The notes below the pieces were generated by a model. The model did not search any database, was not told the DNA's origin, and saw nothing but the letters and a program-made list of their open reading frames with translations. A program made the position numbers and the translations under genes. Of a stretch of DNA of 64,000 bases, positions 23,025-31,385 are shown one piece after another; positions within the stretch are counted from its first letter, which is position 1; each line of letters starts with the position of its first letter. Source of the stretch: Heloderma charlesbogerti (Eukaryota > Chordata > Lepidosauria > Squamata > Helodermatidae); NCBI GenBank assembly GCA_026122225.1, contig JANEZZ010001570.1:1984001-2048000 (forward strand). Direction: 5' to 3'.

Positions 23025-24782
23025 TCATAGTCTTCTCTTCTCAAAGCTAAACATGCCCAGTTCTTTCAGTCTCTCCTCATAGGGCTTTGTTTCCAGTCCC
23101 CTGATCATCTTTGTTGCCCTCCTCTGAACCCTCTCCAGTTTGTCTGTATCCTTCTTAAAGTGTGGTGCCCAGAACTGGACACAGTAGTCCAGATAAGGCC
23201 TAACCAGTGCTGAGTAGAGGGGAACCAGTACTTCCCAGGATTTGGAAGCTATGCTTCTATTAATGCAGCCCAAAAGAGCATTTGCCTTTTTTGCAACCAC
23301 ATCACATTGTTGGCTCATATTCAGCTTGTGATCGACAACAATTCAAAGATCCTTCTCACTTGTAGTGTGGTTGAGCCACGTATTCCCCATCTTGTAACTG
23401 TGCATTTGGTTTATTTTTCCTAGGTGCAGAACTTGGCATTTATCCCTATTAAATGTCATTCTATTGTTTTCTGCCCAGCACTCCAGTCTATCCAGATCAC
23501 TTTGAATTTTGTTTCTGTCTTCCAAAGTATTAGCTATCCCGCCCAATTTGGTGTCATCTGCAAATTTGATCAGCATTCCCTGCACCTCCCCCTCCAAGTC
23601 ATTCATAAAAATGTTGAAGAGCACTGGGCCCAGGACTGAGCCCTGCGGTACCCCACTCATTACCTCTCCCCAGTTTGAGAAGGTCCCATTGATAAGCACT
23701 CTTTGAGTCTGATTCTGTAGTCAACTGTGGATCCACCGGATCGTTGTTTCATCTAGCCCACTTTGAGCTAGTTTGCTCATCAGGATATCATGGGGCACTT
23801 TGTCGAAAGCTTTGCTGAAGTCGAGGTATATGATGTCTACAGCATTCCCACGGTCTACAAGGGAGGTTACTTGATCAAAAAATGAGATCAGATTTGTCTG
23901 GCAGGACTTATTTTTGACAAATCCATGTTGGCTTCGAGTAATCACGGCATTGTTGTCAAGGTGCTTCCAGATGGATTCCTTTATCATCTGCTCCAGAATT
24001 TTCCTAGGGATTGATGTCAGACTGACTGGTCTGTAGTTCCCAGCTTCCTCCTTTTTAACCTTTTTGAAGATAGGGACAACATTAGCCCTCCTCCAGTCAT
24101 CTGGCACTTCCCCCGTCCTCCATGATTTCTCAAAGAGAATAGACAGTGGTTCTGAGAGTTCTTCTGCCAGTTCCTTTATAACTCTAGGATGCAGTTCATC
24201 TGGCCCTGGAGATTTGAACTCATTCAAAGTAATTAGGTGTTCTTTGACCATATGCCTATCGATCTCAAGCTGCAATCCTGCCCCTTCAGCCTGTACTTCG
24301 CCTTTGCCAGGGGGGTCATAGACCCTCTTTTGGGAGAAGACTGAGCCAAAGTAGGAATTGAGCACCTCTGCCTTTTCTTTGTCATCTGTTATCATTTTGC
24401 CATTCTTATTTAATAGCTGAACCACCATTTCTTTCCTCTGCCTTTTACTATGCACATAGCTGAAGAAAGCCTTTTTGTTGTTTTTAGCATCCCTTGCTAA
24501 CCTCAGCTCATTCTCAGCTTCAGCCTTCCTGATGCCATCCCTGCAATTCTGTGCTATCTGCCTGTACTCTTCCTTTGTTACTTGGCCTTCTTTCCACTTC
24601 CTATATGTGTCCTTTTTTGTTTTCAGGTCATCCCTAAGCTTTTTGTGAAGCCACATTGGCTTCTTCTGTTGTCTTCCACCTTTTCTTCTTGTTGGAATTG
24701 CGTGTGATTGTGCCTTGAGAATTCCTTTTTTAAAAGCTCCCATCCATCTTGGACTCCTTTTCTCACTATCATTGCTTGCCAT
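23025..24782 (-). pseudogene. CR1 ORF2 reverse transcriptase, several stops
   Basis: Three consecutive blocks cover most of the RT. 24782-23721 (353 codons) has ANVVPIFKK, NYRPVSLTSIPRKILEQ, HGFVKNKSCQTNLISFF and IIYLDFSKAFDKVPHDIL. 23720-23343 has GVPQGSVLGPVLFNIF and the catalytic FADDTKLGG. 23330-23025 has the C-terminal thumb-like and [15 protein letters not shown] region. The first two blocks are parted by a TGA where a tryptophan codon is expected (after RWIHS). A further TGA follows EKDL, and a frameshift lies near 24780. The enzyme cannot be made. The endonuclease domain is deleted. Confidence 0.92.
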
Positions 24783-24884
24783 GGGACCTTACTGATCATT
24801 GTTCTGAGTTTATGAAAATCAGCTTTCCTAAAATCCAGGGTACACATTTGACTACACTCGGCTTTTGCTTCCCTTAGAACGTCT

Positions 24885-25115
24885 CTAATCTGTCCTCCCG
24901 GGAGACAACATACCTGGCGAGTCCATGGGTTTTTGCGACATACTTGGGTCTCGATCCCATGCAGCAAAGAGTCTCCCACTACTACCACTCGTCTCTTCTT
25001 CTTCTTGTAGGCCTGGGTTTCATCGCCTCTGTTTGACTGACCTTCAGCCTCTTACTCACTCTCATGCAGGTTCCCCTGTGATTCTTCCTCTGCAGGCTGT
25101 CCTCCAGTCTCATCC
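24885..25115 (-). pseudogene. CR1 ORF1 esterase-domain fragment
   Basis: The minus strand encodes RRVVVVGDSLLHGIETQVC followed by CCLPGGQIRDV. GDSL is the nucleophile block of the SGNH-type esterase domain described in CR1 ORF1 proteins. In this copy it is fused to ORF2 sequence by an internal deletion. The equivalent plus-strand segment is at 26337-26455. Confidence 0.85.
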
Positions 25116-25130
25116 GCAAGTACCTGGAAT

Positions 25131-25259
25131 TTGGACAATGGCAATTTGGCACTTCCGGGAGTAAACAGAAATTAGGGGAAATGCTGTGTTGTCTGCTGCA
25201 ACAACAATCAATATATTTAAAATATTTAAGAAATAGAGACCAATTAAGACAGCAAATTT
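25131..25259. other. Spacer between head-to-head CR1 copies
   Basis: About 130 bp of AT-rich sequence separates the divergent CR1 copies. No repeat recognised. Confidence 0.35.
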
Positions 25260-25690
25260 GAATTGCATACTACTGAGTGCCTTCCTTAAAAAAGGAAGGT
25301 CATTACCAACTTCTGGAAGGTCAGGAAGGTGAGATGGGTGTCTCATTGAAGTTCCAGTCTCAAACTCCCTTTGGAAGTTCCATTCTAGGCACAGCCATCG
25401 TAAAGGCCCTCTCTGTAGTCCCAACTAGATGTATCTTAGAGATGGGTGGACATACAAGAGGAAGAGGCCCTCTGAAGATGATCTCAAATGGCAGGCAGTC
25501 TCAAACAGGAGAAGGCAGTATGGGCAAGGAGTTTCAGTCTATTTCCTGTCTCCTAGCTGAGCAGAGCAGAAGAAGCTGCTCCAGCTGGTCTAGGGGCTTT
25601 ACAAGCAAGCAAGCTCTCAGAGAGAGAGCGATCAGAGCAAGCAAACAGGGAGAGCAAACAGGAGTTTGGTAGGAGAGGTCAAGGGGGAGG
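25260..25690. repeat. LINE-like debris, class uncertain
   Basis: 25395-25500 reads like the reverse of an L2-type C-terminal region (AAGGCCCTCTCTGTAGTCCC, AGAGGCCCTCTGAAGATGA). 25590-25660 is rich in CAAGCAAGC and AGAGAGAGAG words and may belong to the 5' UTR of the CR1 that follows. Confidence 0.35.
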
Positions 25691-25839
25691 TCCATAACAA
25701 TTTTTTAAAAAATTCTTTTTCTTGTAACACACACTTCTATACCAGTGGGACTCTGTTGTTAACCTCCAGTGAATAGAGGACAAAGCACAGGCTATCCCAG
25801 TACAATCAGAAAGCTAGAAACATAAAGCAAATAGAGACT

Positions 25840-26545
25840 ATGGAAGGAAAAGACCCTCCAGTGGTGGTAACCTGCAAGGTGTGTGCAATGTTTGTTTTCC
25901 TGCCTGAGATCAACATGGCCTACATGTGCAACAAGTGTGATTATACTGTTGGAAGAAAAAGTAAGAGGACTGGAGAGACGAGTGTTGACCCAGGGAATAA
26001 GAGAAGACAAAGAGTTCTTAGACAGAACAGTGGAAGTACAGCAGCAAAGTGAAGTAAAGAAGCAAGAAGAGCAACAGCAAGCTGAGGCAGAAGAGGAAAA
26101 TGCTGAGGTGAGGAAAAATGAAGTAGAGGAAAAGGGTGACAGGAGCAGAAGAACTAGACGCAGCTGTGCACTAGTGGAAGCAGTGGAACTATGGAACCAT
26201 TTTCAGGTACTTGAGGATGAGACTGGAGGACAGCCTGCAGAGGAAGAATTACAGGGGACCCCACATGAGAGTGAGCAAGAGGCTGAAGGTCAGTCAAGCA
26301 GAGGCAATGAAACCAAGGCCTACAACAACAAGAAGAAAAGAGTAGTAGTTGTGGGAGACTCCTTGCTGCGTGGGATTGAAACTCAAGTATGTCGTGAAGA
26401 CCCATGGACTCTCCAGGTATGCTGTCTCCCAGGAGGACAGATTAGAGATGTGACTGCAGGGTTGCCCACACTCATAAAGCCCACTGACAGGTATCCCTTT
26501 CTTCTCATCCATGGGAACAAATCATACCGCCAAGCGGAGCAATGA
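25840..26545 (+). pseudogene. CR1 ORF1: PHD-like finger, charged linker and esterase start
   Basis: Frame 1 opens with a zinc-finger-like CKVC ... MCNKC (about 25873-25938), fitting the PHD domain described in CR1 ORF1. After a frameshift near 25945 the protein continues as a charged, Glu/Lys/Gln-rich linker likely to form coiled coil (EEKVRGLERRVL, then KKQEEQQQAEAEEENAEVR). Next comes the esterase block VVVVGDSLLRGIETQVC at about 26340-26391. A second frameshift near 26508 and the hAT-like insertion after 26551 interrupt it; the frame resumes at 27171 (SDFEALGRKLK). In LINE biology ORF1 binds the RNA. This copy is dead. Confidence 0.85.
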
Positions 26546-26551
26546 AGAAAT

Positions 26552-27170
26552 TAGGAGTGCACGAAAGTCACTTACCTGGTCTTGCAGCTTTTCGCGGTGG
26601 GGGGGAGGCGCTTTGCTGCTCTCCCCCCGAAGTTCAGGCCGGGGGGGGAGGCTTCCCACCTCGCCCGGCCGAAATTCAGGCCGGGGAGGAGGCGCCTCGC
26701 CTCGCCCGGCTGCGAAATAAAAAGTTAAAAAAAAAAACACGTCCCCGTGATGGGCTACGTGACGATTTACGTAGCTTATCACGGTTAGATCTCCAAAGTC
26801 AGCCGTGATAGGCTACGTAAATCGTCACGTAGCCTATCACGGTTGACTTTGCAAATCTAGCCGTGATAGGCTACGTTAATCGTCACGTAGCCTATCACGG
26901 GGGCGTGTTTGTTTGTTTTTTACTTTTATTGGAATGGTGGCAGCGGCAGCCGGTCGAAAGATCGGCTGCCGCCCCCGCCCCTGACGAAGACCCGACGTAC
27001 CGCCGCCGGGACCCGCCGCCGGGAGGGACATTCGGGAAAGGTAAGTCCTGTCCCGGGGGGGTGCGGGGGGCGGGGGGGCAGAGAATTTCTCCCCGAAACT
27101 TCTTCGGGGGGCCAAACACGTTGGCGCTCGGCCCCCCGAAGTTTTGGGGAGAAATTCTCCGCCAACCCTA
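26552..27170 (+). mobile_element. hAT-like palindromic element, copy B (619 bp) inside CR1 ORF1
   Basis: It starts TAGGAGTGCACGAAAG and ends CCAACCCTA. The perfect 8-bp duplication GAAGAAAT (26544-26551, 27171-27178) marks the insertion. The L arm has a minus-strand splice-donor consensus at 26570-26579 (ACTTACCTGG) and two to three GC-rich GGCCGGG units. Three hairpins of the GTGATAGGCTACGT type follow (about 26749-26900). The R arm has a plus-strand AAAGGTAAGT with GTAAGT at 27041-27046, then a CCCCGAAACTTCTTCGGGG hairpin. The central ATGGCGGC palindrome of copy C is missing, so this is an internal deletion derivative. Long open frames here (up to 205 codons on the minus strand, 26876-27493) are GC-composition artefacts. 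Confidence 0.93.
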
Positions 27171-27250
27171 GAAGAAATCACATCAGACTTTGAAGCTTTG
27201 GGAAGGAAACTCAAGAACTTTGGGGCCCAGATAGTTTTCTCATCCATCTT

Positions 27251-27750
27251 TAGGGATGGCGGAGAATTTCTCCCCGAAACTTCGGGGGGCTGAGCGCCAA
27301 TATGTTCAGCCCCCCGAACAAGTTTCGGGGAGAAATTCTCTGCCCCCCCGCCCCCCGCGCCCCCCCTGGGACGGGACTTATGTTTGCCGAATGTCCCTCC
27401 CAGTGGCGGGTCCGGCCGGCGGTTCGGCGGGTTTTCATCCGGGGCGGGAGCAGCAGCCGGTCTTTCGACCGGCTGCCGCCCCCGCCATTCCAATCAAAGA
27501 AAAAAAAATGCCCCCGTGATAGGCTACGTGACGATTAACGTAGCCTATCACGGCTAGATCTGCAAAGTCAGCCGTGATAGGCTACGTAAATCGTCACGTA
27601 GCCTATCACAGGTGACTTAAAAAAAAAAAAAAAAGCACGTATGGATAATGGCGGCCCCCATAGGGAGCCGCCATTCCCGTTCCTTATTTGGTGGCTGTAG
27701 TCTACGTAAAGATTTACATAGACTACGGCGAAAATAAGGGCAACGCTATT
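27251..27750 (-). mobile_element. hAT-like palindromic element, copy D, cut at the palindrome tip
   Basis: It begins TAGGGATGGCGGAGAATTTC directly after CR1 ORF1 sequence. It holds the R arm, two GTGATAGGCTACGT hairpins, an A-run, the ATGGCGGC hairpin (about 27648-27676) and one side of the central palindrome. It stops at GGCAACGCTATT (27739-27750), inside the 5-nt spacer that forms the exact centre of dyad in copy C (28547-28551). CR1 RT sequence follows at once. The other half, the L arm and roughly the CR1 endonuclease region are gone. The donor consensus of this R arm has decayed. The missing right end means no duplication can be checked. Confidence 0.9.
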
Positions 27751-28078
27751 ATAAATCATGGAGGACAGGTAAAGTGCCAGATGACTGGAGGAGGGCTAAT
27801 GTTGTCCCTATCTTCAAAAAGGGCAAAAAGGAGAAACCTGGTAATTACAGACCAGTCAGTCTGACATCTTACAATCCAATTCCAAAGAAGGGCAATGCCA
27901 AAGAGTGTTCAAACTACAGCACAATTGTGCTCATTTCACATGCCAGCAAGGTTATGCTCAAAATCCTACAAGCTAGGCTTCAGCAGTATGCGAACCGAGA
28001 ACTACCGGAAGTACAAGCTGGGTTCCGAAGAGGCAGAGGAACTAGAGATCAAATCGCCAACATTCGCTGGATCATGGA

Positions 28079-29047
28079 TAGGGGTGGACGAAAGTCACTT
28101 ACCTTTTCTCGCAGCTTGTTCGCGGTGGGGGGGAGCGCTTCGCTGCTCCCCCCGCGAAGTTCAGGCCGGGGGGGGGAGGCTTCCTGCCTCGCCCGGCCGA
28201 AATTCAGGCCGGGGAGGAGGCTTCCCGCCTCGCCCGGCCGAAATTCAGGCCGAGGAGGAGGCTTGCCGCCTCGCCCGGCCGCAAACGCGAAAGTTAAAAA
28301 AAAAAAAAAAACGCCCCCTGATAGGCTACGTGATGATTCACGTAGCCTATCGTGGCTAGATCTGCAAAGTCAGCCATGATAGGCTACATGAATCGTCACG
28401 TAGCCTATCACAGGTGACTTTAAAAAAAAAAAAAAGCGCGTACGCAAATGGCGGCCCCCATAGGGAGCCGCCATTCGCGTTCCTTATTTAGTTGCTGTAG
28501 TCTACGTAAATGTTTAGGTAGACTACGGCGAAAATAAGGGCAACGCAAATAGCGTTGCCCTTATCTTCGCCGTAGTCTACGTAAACATTTACGTAGACTA
28601 CAGCGACCAAATAAGGAACGGGAATGGCGGCTCCCTATGGGGGCCGCCATTATCCGTACACACTGGTTTTTTTTTTAAGTCACCCGTGATAGGCTACGTG
28701 ACAATTCACGTAGCCCATCACGGCTGACTTTGCAAATCTAGCCGTGATAGGCTACGTGAATCGTCACGTAGCCTATCAGGGGACTTTTTTTTTTCTTTTA
28801 TTGCAATGGCGGGGGTGGCAGCCGGTTGAAAGACCGGCTGCCGCTCCCGCCCCGCTCGAACACCCGATGAACCGCCAGCTGGACCCGCCGCCGGGAGGGA
28901 CATTCAGGGACGGTAAGTCCCGTCCCGGGGGGGGGGGTGCAGGGGGCGGGGGGGTTGGAGGATTTCTCCCCAAAACCTGTTCGGGGGGCCAAACACGTTG
29001 GCGCTTGGCCCCCCGAAGTTTCGGGGAGAAATTCTCCGCCATCCCTA
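28079..29047 (+). mobile_element. hAT-like palindromic element, copy C (969 bp), the fullest copy
   Basis: It starts TAGGGGTGGACGAAAG, ends GCCATCCCTA and has a perfect 8-bp duplication, ATCATGGA (28071-28078, 29048-29055), inside BovB. Layout: L arm 28079-28311 with three GGCCGGGGAGGAGGC-type units and a minus-strand donor consensus (28097-28103). A palindrome of about 470 bp follows (28313-28782, centre 28549). The R arm 28783-29047 has a plus-strand donor consensus, GTAAGT, at 28913-28918. Each palindrome arm (about 235 bp) contains two GTGATAGGCTACGT hairpins, an A/T run, an ATGGCGGC hairpin and a GTAGTCTACGTAAA hairpin. Copy A and copy B lack the palindrome core. No transposase is encoded. 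Confidence 0.95.
28313..28782. repeat. Giant nested palindrome in copy C
   Basis: The two halves are reverse complements over about 235 bp each with only scattered mismatches, around a 5-nt spacer (28547-28551, between GGCAACGC and GCGTTGCC). Each half holds further self-complementary units: stem TAGGCTACGT / ACGTAGCCTA, stem GTAGTCTACG / CGTAGACTAC, and ATGGCGGC / GCCGCCAT. As single-stranded DNA or RNA it could fold into either one long hairpin or a row of small ones. Confidence 0.93.
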
Positions 29048-31385
29048 ATCATGGAGAAAGCAGGAGAATTCCAGAAAAACGTCTATTTCTGCTTCATTGA
29101 CTACGCTAAAGCCTTTGATTGTGTGGATCACAACAAACTGTGGCAAATTCATAAAGTGATGGGAATACCAGACCACCTTACCTGTCTCCTGAGAAACCTG
29201 TACGAGGGTCAAGAAGCAACAGTAAGAACCGGACATGGAACAACCGATTGGTTCCAAATTGGGCAAGGAGTACAACAAGGCTGCATATTGTCACCCTGCT
29301 TATTTAACTTATATGCAGAGTACATCATGAGAAACGCCGGATTGGATGAATCACAGGTCGGAATTAAGATTGCCAGGAGAATTATCAACAACCTCAGATA
29401 CGCAGACGATACCACCCTAATGGCAGAAAGCGAAGAGGATCTCAAGAGCATCTTGCTGAAGGTGAAAGTGGAGAGTGCAAAAGCTGGTTTGAAACTCAAC
29501 ATTAAAAAAACGAAGATCATGTCATCTTTCCCCTTCACTTCCTGCTGGCATATAGAAGGGGAAGAAATGGAAGCAGTGACAGATTTTACTTTCTTGGGCT
29601 CCAAGATCACCGCAGATGGTGACTGTAGCCATGAAATTAAAAGACGCTTGCTCCTTGGGAGGAAAGCTATGGCAAACCTAGACAGCATAGTAAGAAGCAG
29701 AGACATCACCTTGCCGACAAAGATTCGTATAATCAAAGCTATGGTTTTCCCAGTATGGCTGTGAGAGCTGGACTATAAGGAAGGCTGAGCGCCGAAGAAT
29801 TGATGCTTTCCAACTGTGGTGCTGGAGAAGACTCTTACGAGTCCCCTGGACTGCAAGGAGGTCAAATCAGTCCATCCTAAAGGAAATCAACCCTGAGTGC
29901 TCCTTGGAAGGACAGATACTGAAGCTGAAGCTGAAATATTTTGGCCACCTAATGCGAAGAGGAAACTCTCTGGAAAAGACCCTGATACTGGGAATGACTG
30001 AAGGCAAAAGGAGAAGGGGATGGCAGAGGATGAGATGGCTAGATAGCATCACCGATGCAATGAATATGGACTTGAGCATGCTCTGGCTCTGGGAGAGAGC
30101 GGAGGACAGGAAGGCCTGGCGTGCTATGGTCCATGGGGTCATGAAGAGTCGGACATGACTGAACAACTGAACAACAACAACAACAGTCTGACATCAATCC
30201 CTGGGAAAATCCTGGAGCAGATTATAAAACCATCACTCTGTAAGCACTTTGAAAACAATGCAGTGATTTCTCGAAAGCAACATGGATTTGTCAAGAACAA
30301 ATCCTGCCAGACGAATCTGATCTCATTTTTTGATCAAGTAATCTCCCTTGTGGACTGTGGGAATGCTGTGGATGTAATATACCTCGACTTCAGCTCAGCA
30401 AAGCTTTAGACAAAGTGCCCCATGATATCCTGATCAGCAAACTAGCTAAAAGTGGGCTAGGTGAAACAAGGGCTCAGGGCTCTTCAACATTTTTCAACAT
30501 GATTTGGATAAGGAGGTGCAGGGAATGCTAATCAAATCTGTAGATGTCACACAATTGGGCAGGATAGCTAATACCACAGAAACAAAATTCAAAGTGATCT
30601 TGATAGGATGGAGCACCAGGCAGAAAACAACAGATTGAATTTAATAGGGATAAATTCCAAGTTCTGCAACTAGAAAAAAGAAATGAAATGCACAGTTACA
30701 AGATGGAGGATATTTGGCTCAACCATACTACATGTGAGAAGGACCTTCTGATTATGAGCCAATAATGTGATGTGGCTGCAAAACAGGCAAATGCTCCTTT
30801 GGGCTGCATTAATAGAAGCATAGCTTCCAAATCCTGTGAAGTACTAGTTCCCCTCTACTCAACACTGGTTAGGCCTCATCTGGAGTACTGTGTCCAGTTC
30901 TGGGCACCACACTTTAAGAGGGATGCAGACAAATTGGTGAGGGTCAGAGGAGAGAAACAAAGATGATCAGGGGACTGGAAACAAAGCCCTATGAGGAAGA
31001 GACTGAAAGAACTGGGCATGTTTAGCCTTGAGAAGAGAAGACTGAGGGGAGATATGATAGTGCTCTTCAAGTGTGTGAAAGGTTGTCACAGAGAGGAAGG
31101 CCAGGATCTGTTCTCATTCATCCCAGAATGCAGGACACAGAATTGGGCTCAAGTTACAGGAAGCCAGATCCTGGCTGAACATCAGGAAAAACTTCCTGCC
31201 TGTTAGAGCAATATGACAATGGAACCAATTACCTAGGGAGGCTCTCCCACACTGGAGGCATTCAAGATGAAGCTGGACAGCCACCTGTCAAGGATGCTTT
31301 GATTTGGATACCTGCATTGAGCAGGGGGTTGGACATGATGGTCCTATAGGCCCCTTCCAACCCTGCTATTCTGTGATTCTATGAA

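Larger units (their letters stand above)
22684..25130 (-). mobile_element. CR1 LINE with internal deletion, antisense
   Basis: Read on the minus strand it begins inside ORF1 at the esterase domain and ends with the CR1 hallmark 3' end: CCTTCCAACCCTACTATTCT followed by repeated ATTCTATG words at 22684-22710. Within it, at about 24893, ORF1 sequence (CCLPGGQIRDV) passes directly into the mid-ORF2 linker (AKAECSQ, then DFRKADFHKLR). The rest of ORF1 and the endonuclease domain are therefore missing. Together with the plus-strand CR1 that follows, it forms a head-to-head pair. Confidence 0.93.
27869..30160 (+). pseudogene. BovB reverse transcriptase remnant, split and frameshifted
   Basis: The first part (27876-28078) carries QAGFRRGRGTRDQIANIRW. 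After the insertion, 29056-29764 carries FIDYAKAFDCVDHNKLWQI, GVQQGCILSPCLFNLY and an intact RYADDTTL box. An 8-base loss relative to copy 1 (after GTTTTCCC, about 29752) shifts the frame, so the C-terminal part (YFGHLMRR at about 29938) is in another frame. The final KSRT codon is followed by TGA through a C-to-T change. In copy 1's GVRQGC the arginine is glutamine here. Confidence 0.9.
27869..30183 (+). mobile_element. BovB/RTE LINE copy 2, nested in CR1 and itself interrupted
   Basis: 5'-truncated in the RT region (starting near the PIPKKGNAKECSNY codons) and ending with the BovB tail CATGAAGAGTCGGACATGAC and (AAC)n. The 12-bp duplication CAGTCTGACATC (27857-27868 and 30184-30195) lies in the CR1 YRPVSLTS codons, proving that BovB entered an existing CR1. 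The hAT-like copy C splits it at the IMEKA codons. This gives the insertion order CR1, then BovB, then hAT-like. Confidence 0.95.
25800..31385 (+). mobile_element. CR1 LINE, carrier of three further insertions and a large deletion
   Basis: CR1 pieces lie at 25800-26551, 27171-27250, 27751-27868 and 30184-31385 in the same orientation. ORF1 parts come first, then mid-RT, then the RT C-terminus and a 3' UTR ending CCAACCCTGCTATTCTGTGA near 31370. The gaps are two hAT-like elements (26552, 27251) and a BovB (27869) that itself contains a third. Between 27250 and 27751 the CR1 jumps from ORF1 to mid-RT, so the endonuclease and N-terminal RT regions are lost together with half of the second hAT-like element. 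A further internal deletion near 30470 removes the GVPQGS region. Confidence 0.9.

Noticed and set aside
25260..25700. CR1 internal promoter / 5' UTR
   Set aside because: Only weak word similarity was seen, and part of the segment resembles antisense L2-like sequence instead. The CR1 5' end could not be fixed.
26876..27493. 205-codon minus-strand open frame, Pro/Gly/Arg-rich
   Set aside because: It spans two separate hAT-like insertions and the CR1 sequence between them. GC-rich DNA has few stops, and no domain is recognisable.
27774..28379. 201-codon plus-strand open frame that begins like an RT and ends Arg/Gly-rich
   Set aside because: It runs from CR1 into BovB and into hAT-like copy C. 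It is a chance read-through across nested insertions, not a fusion gene.
28311..28790. CRISPR-like array from repeated TAGGCTACGT units
   Set aside because: The units are hairpins inside a eukaryotic DNA transposon, spacing is irregular and there are no cas genes or unique spacers.
28937..29764. 275-codon frame starting inside the hAT-like element
   Set aside because: Its first 34 codons or so are R-arm sequence; the rest is BovB RT. The start is artificial.
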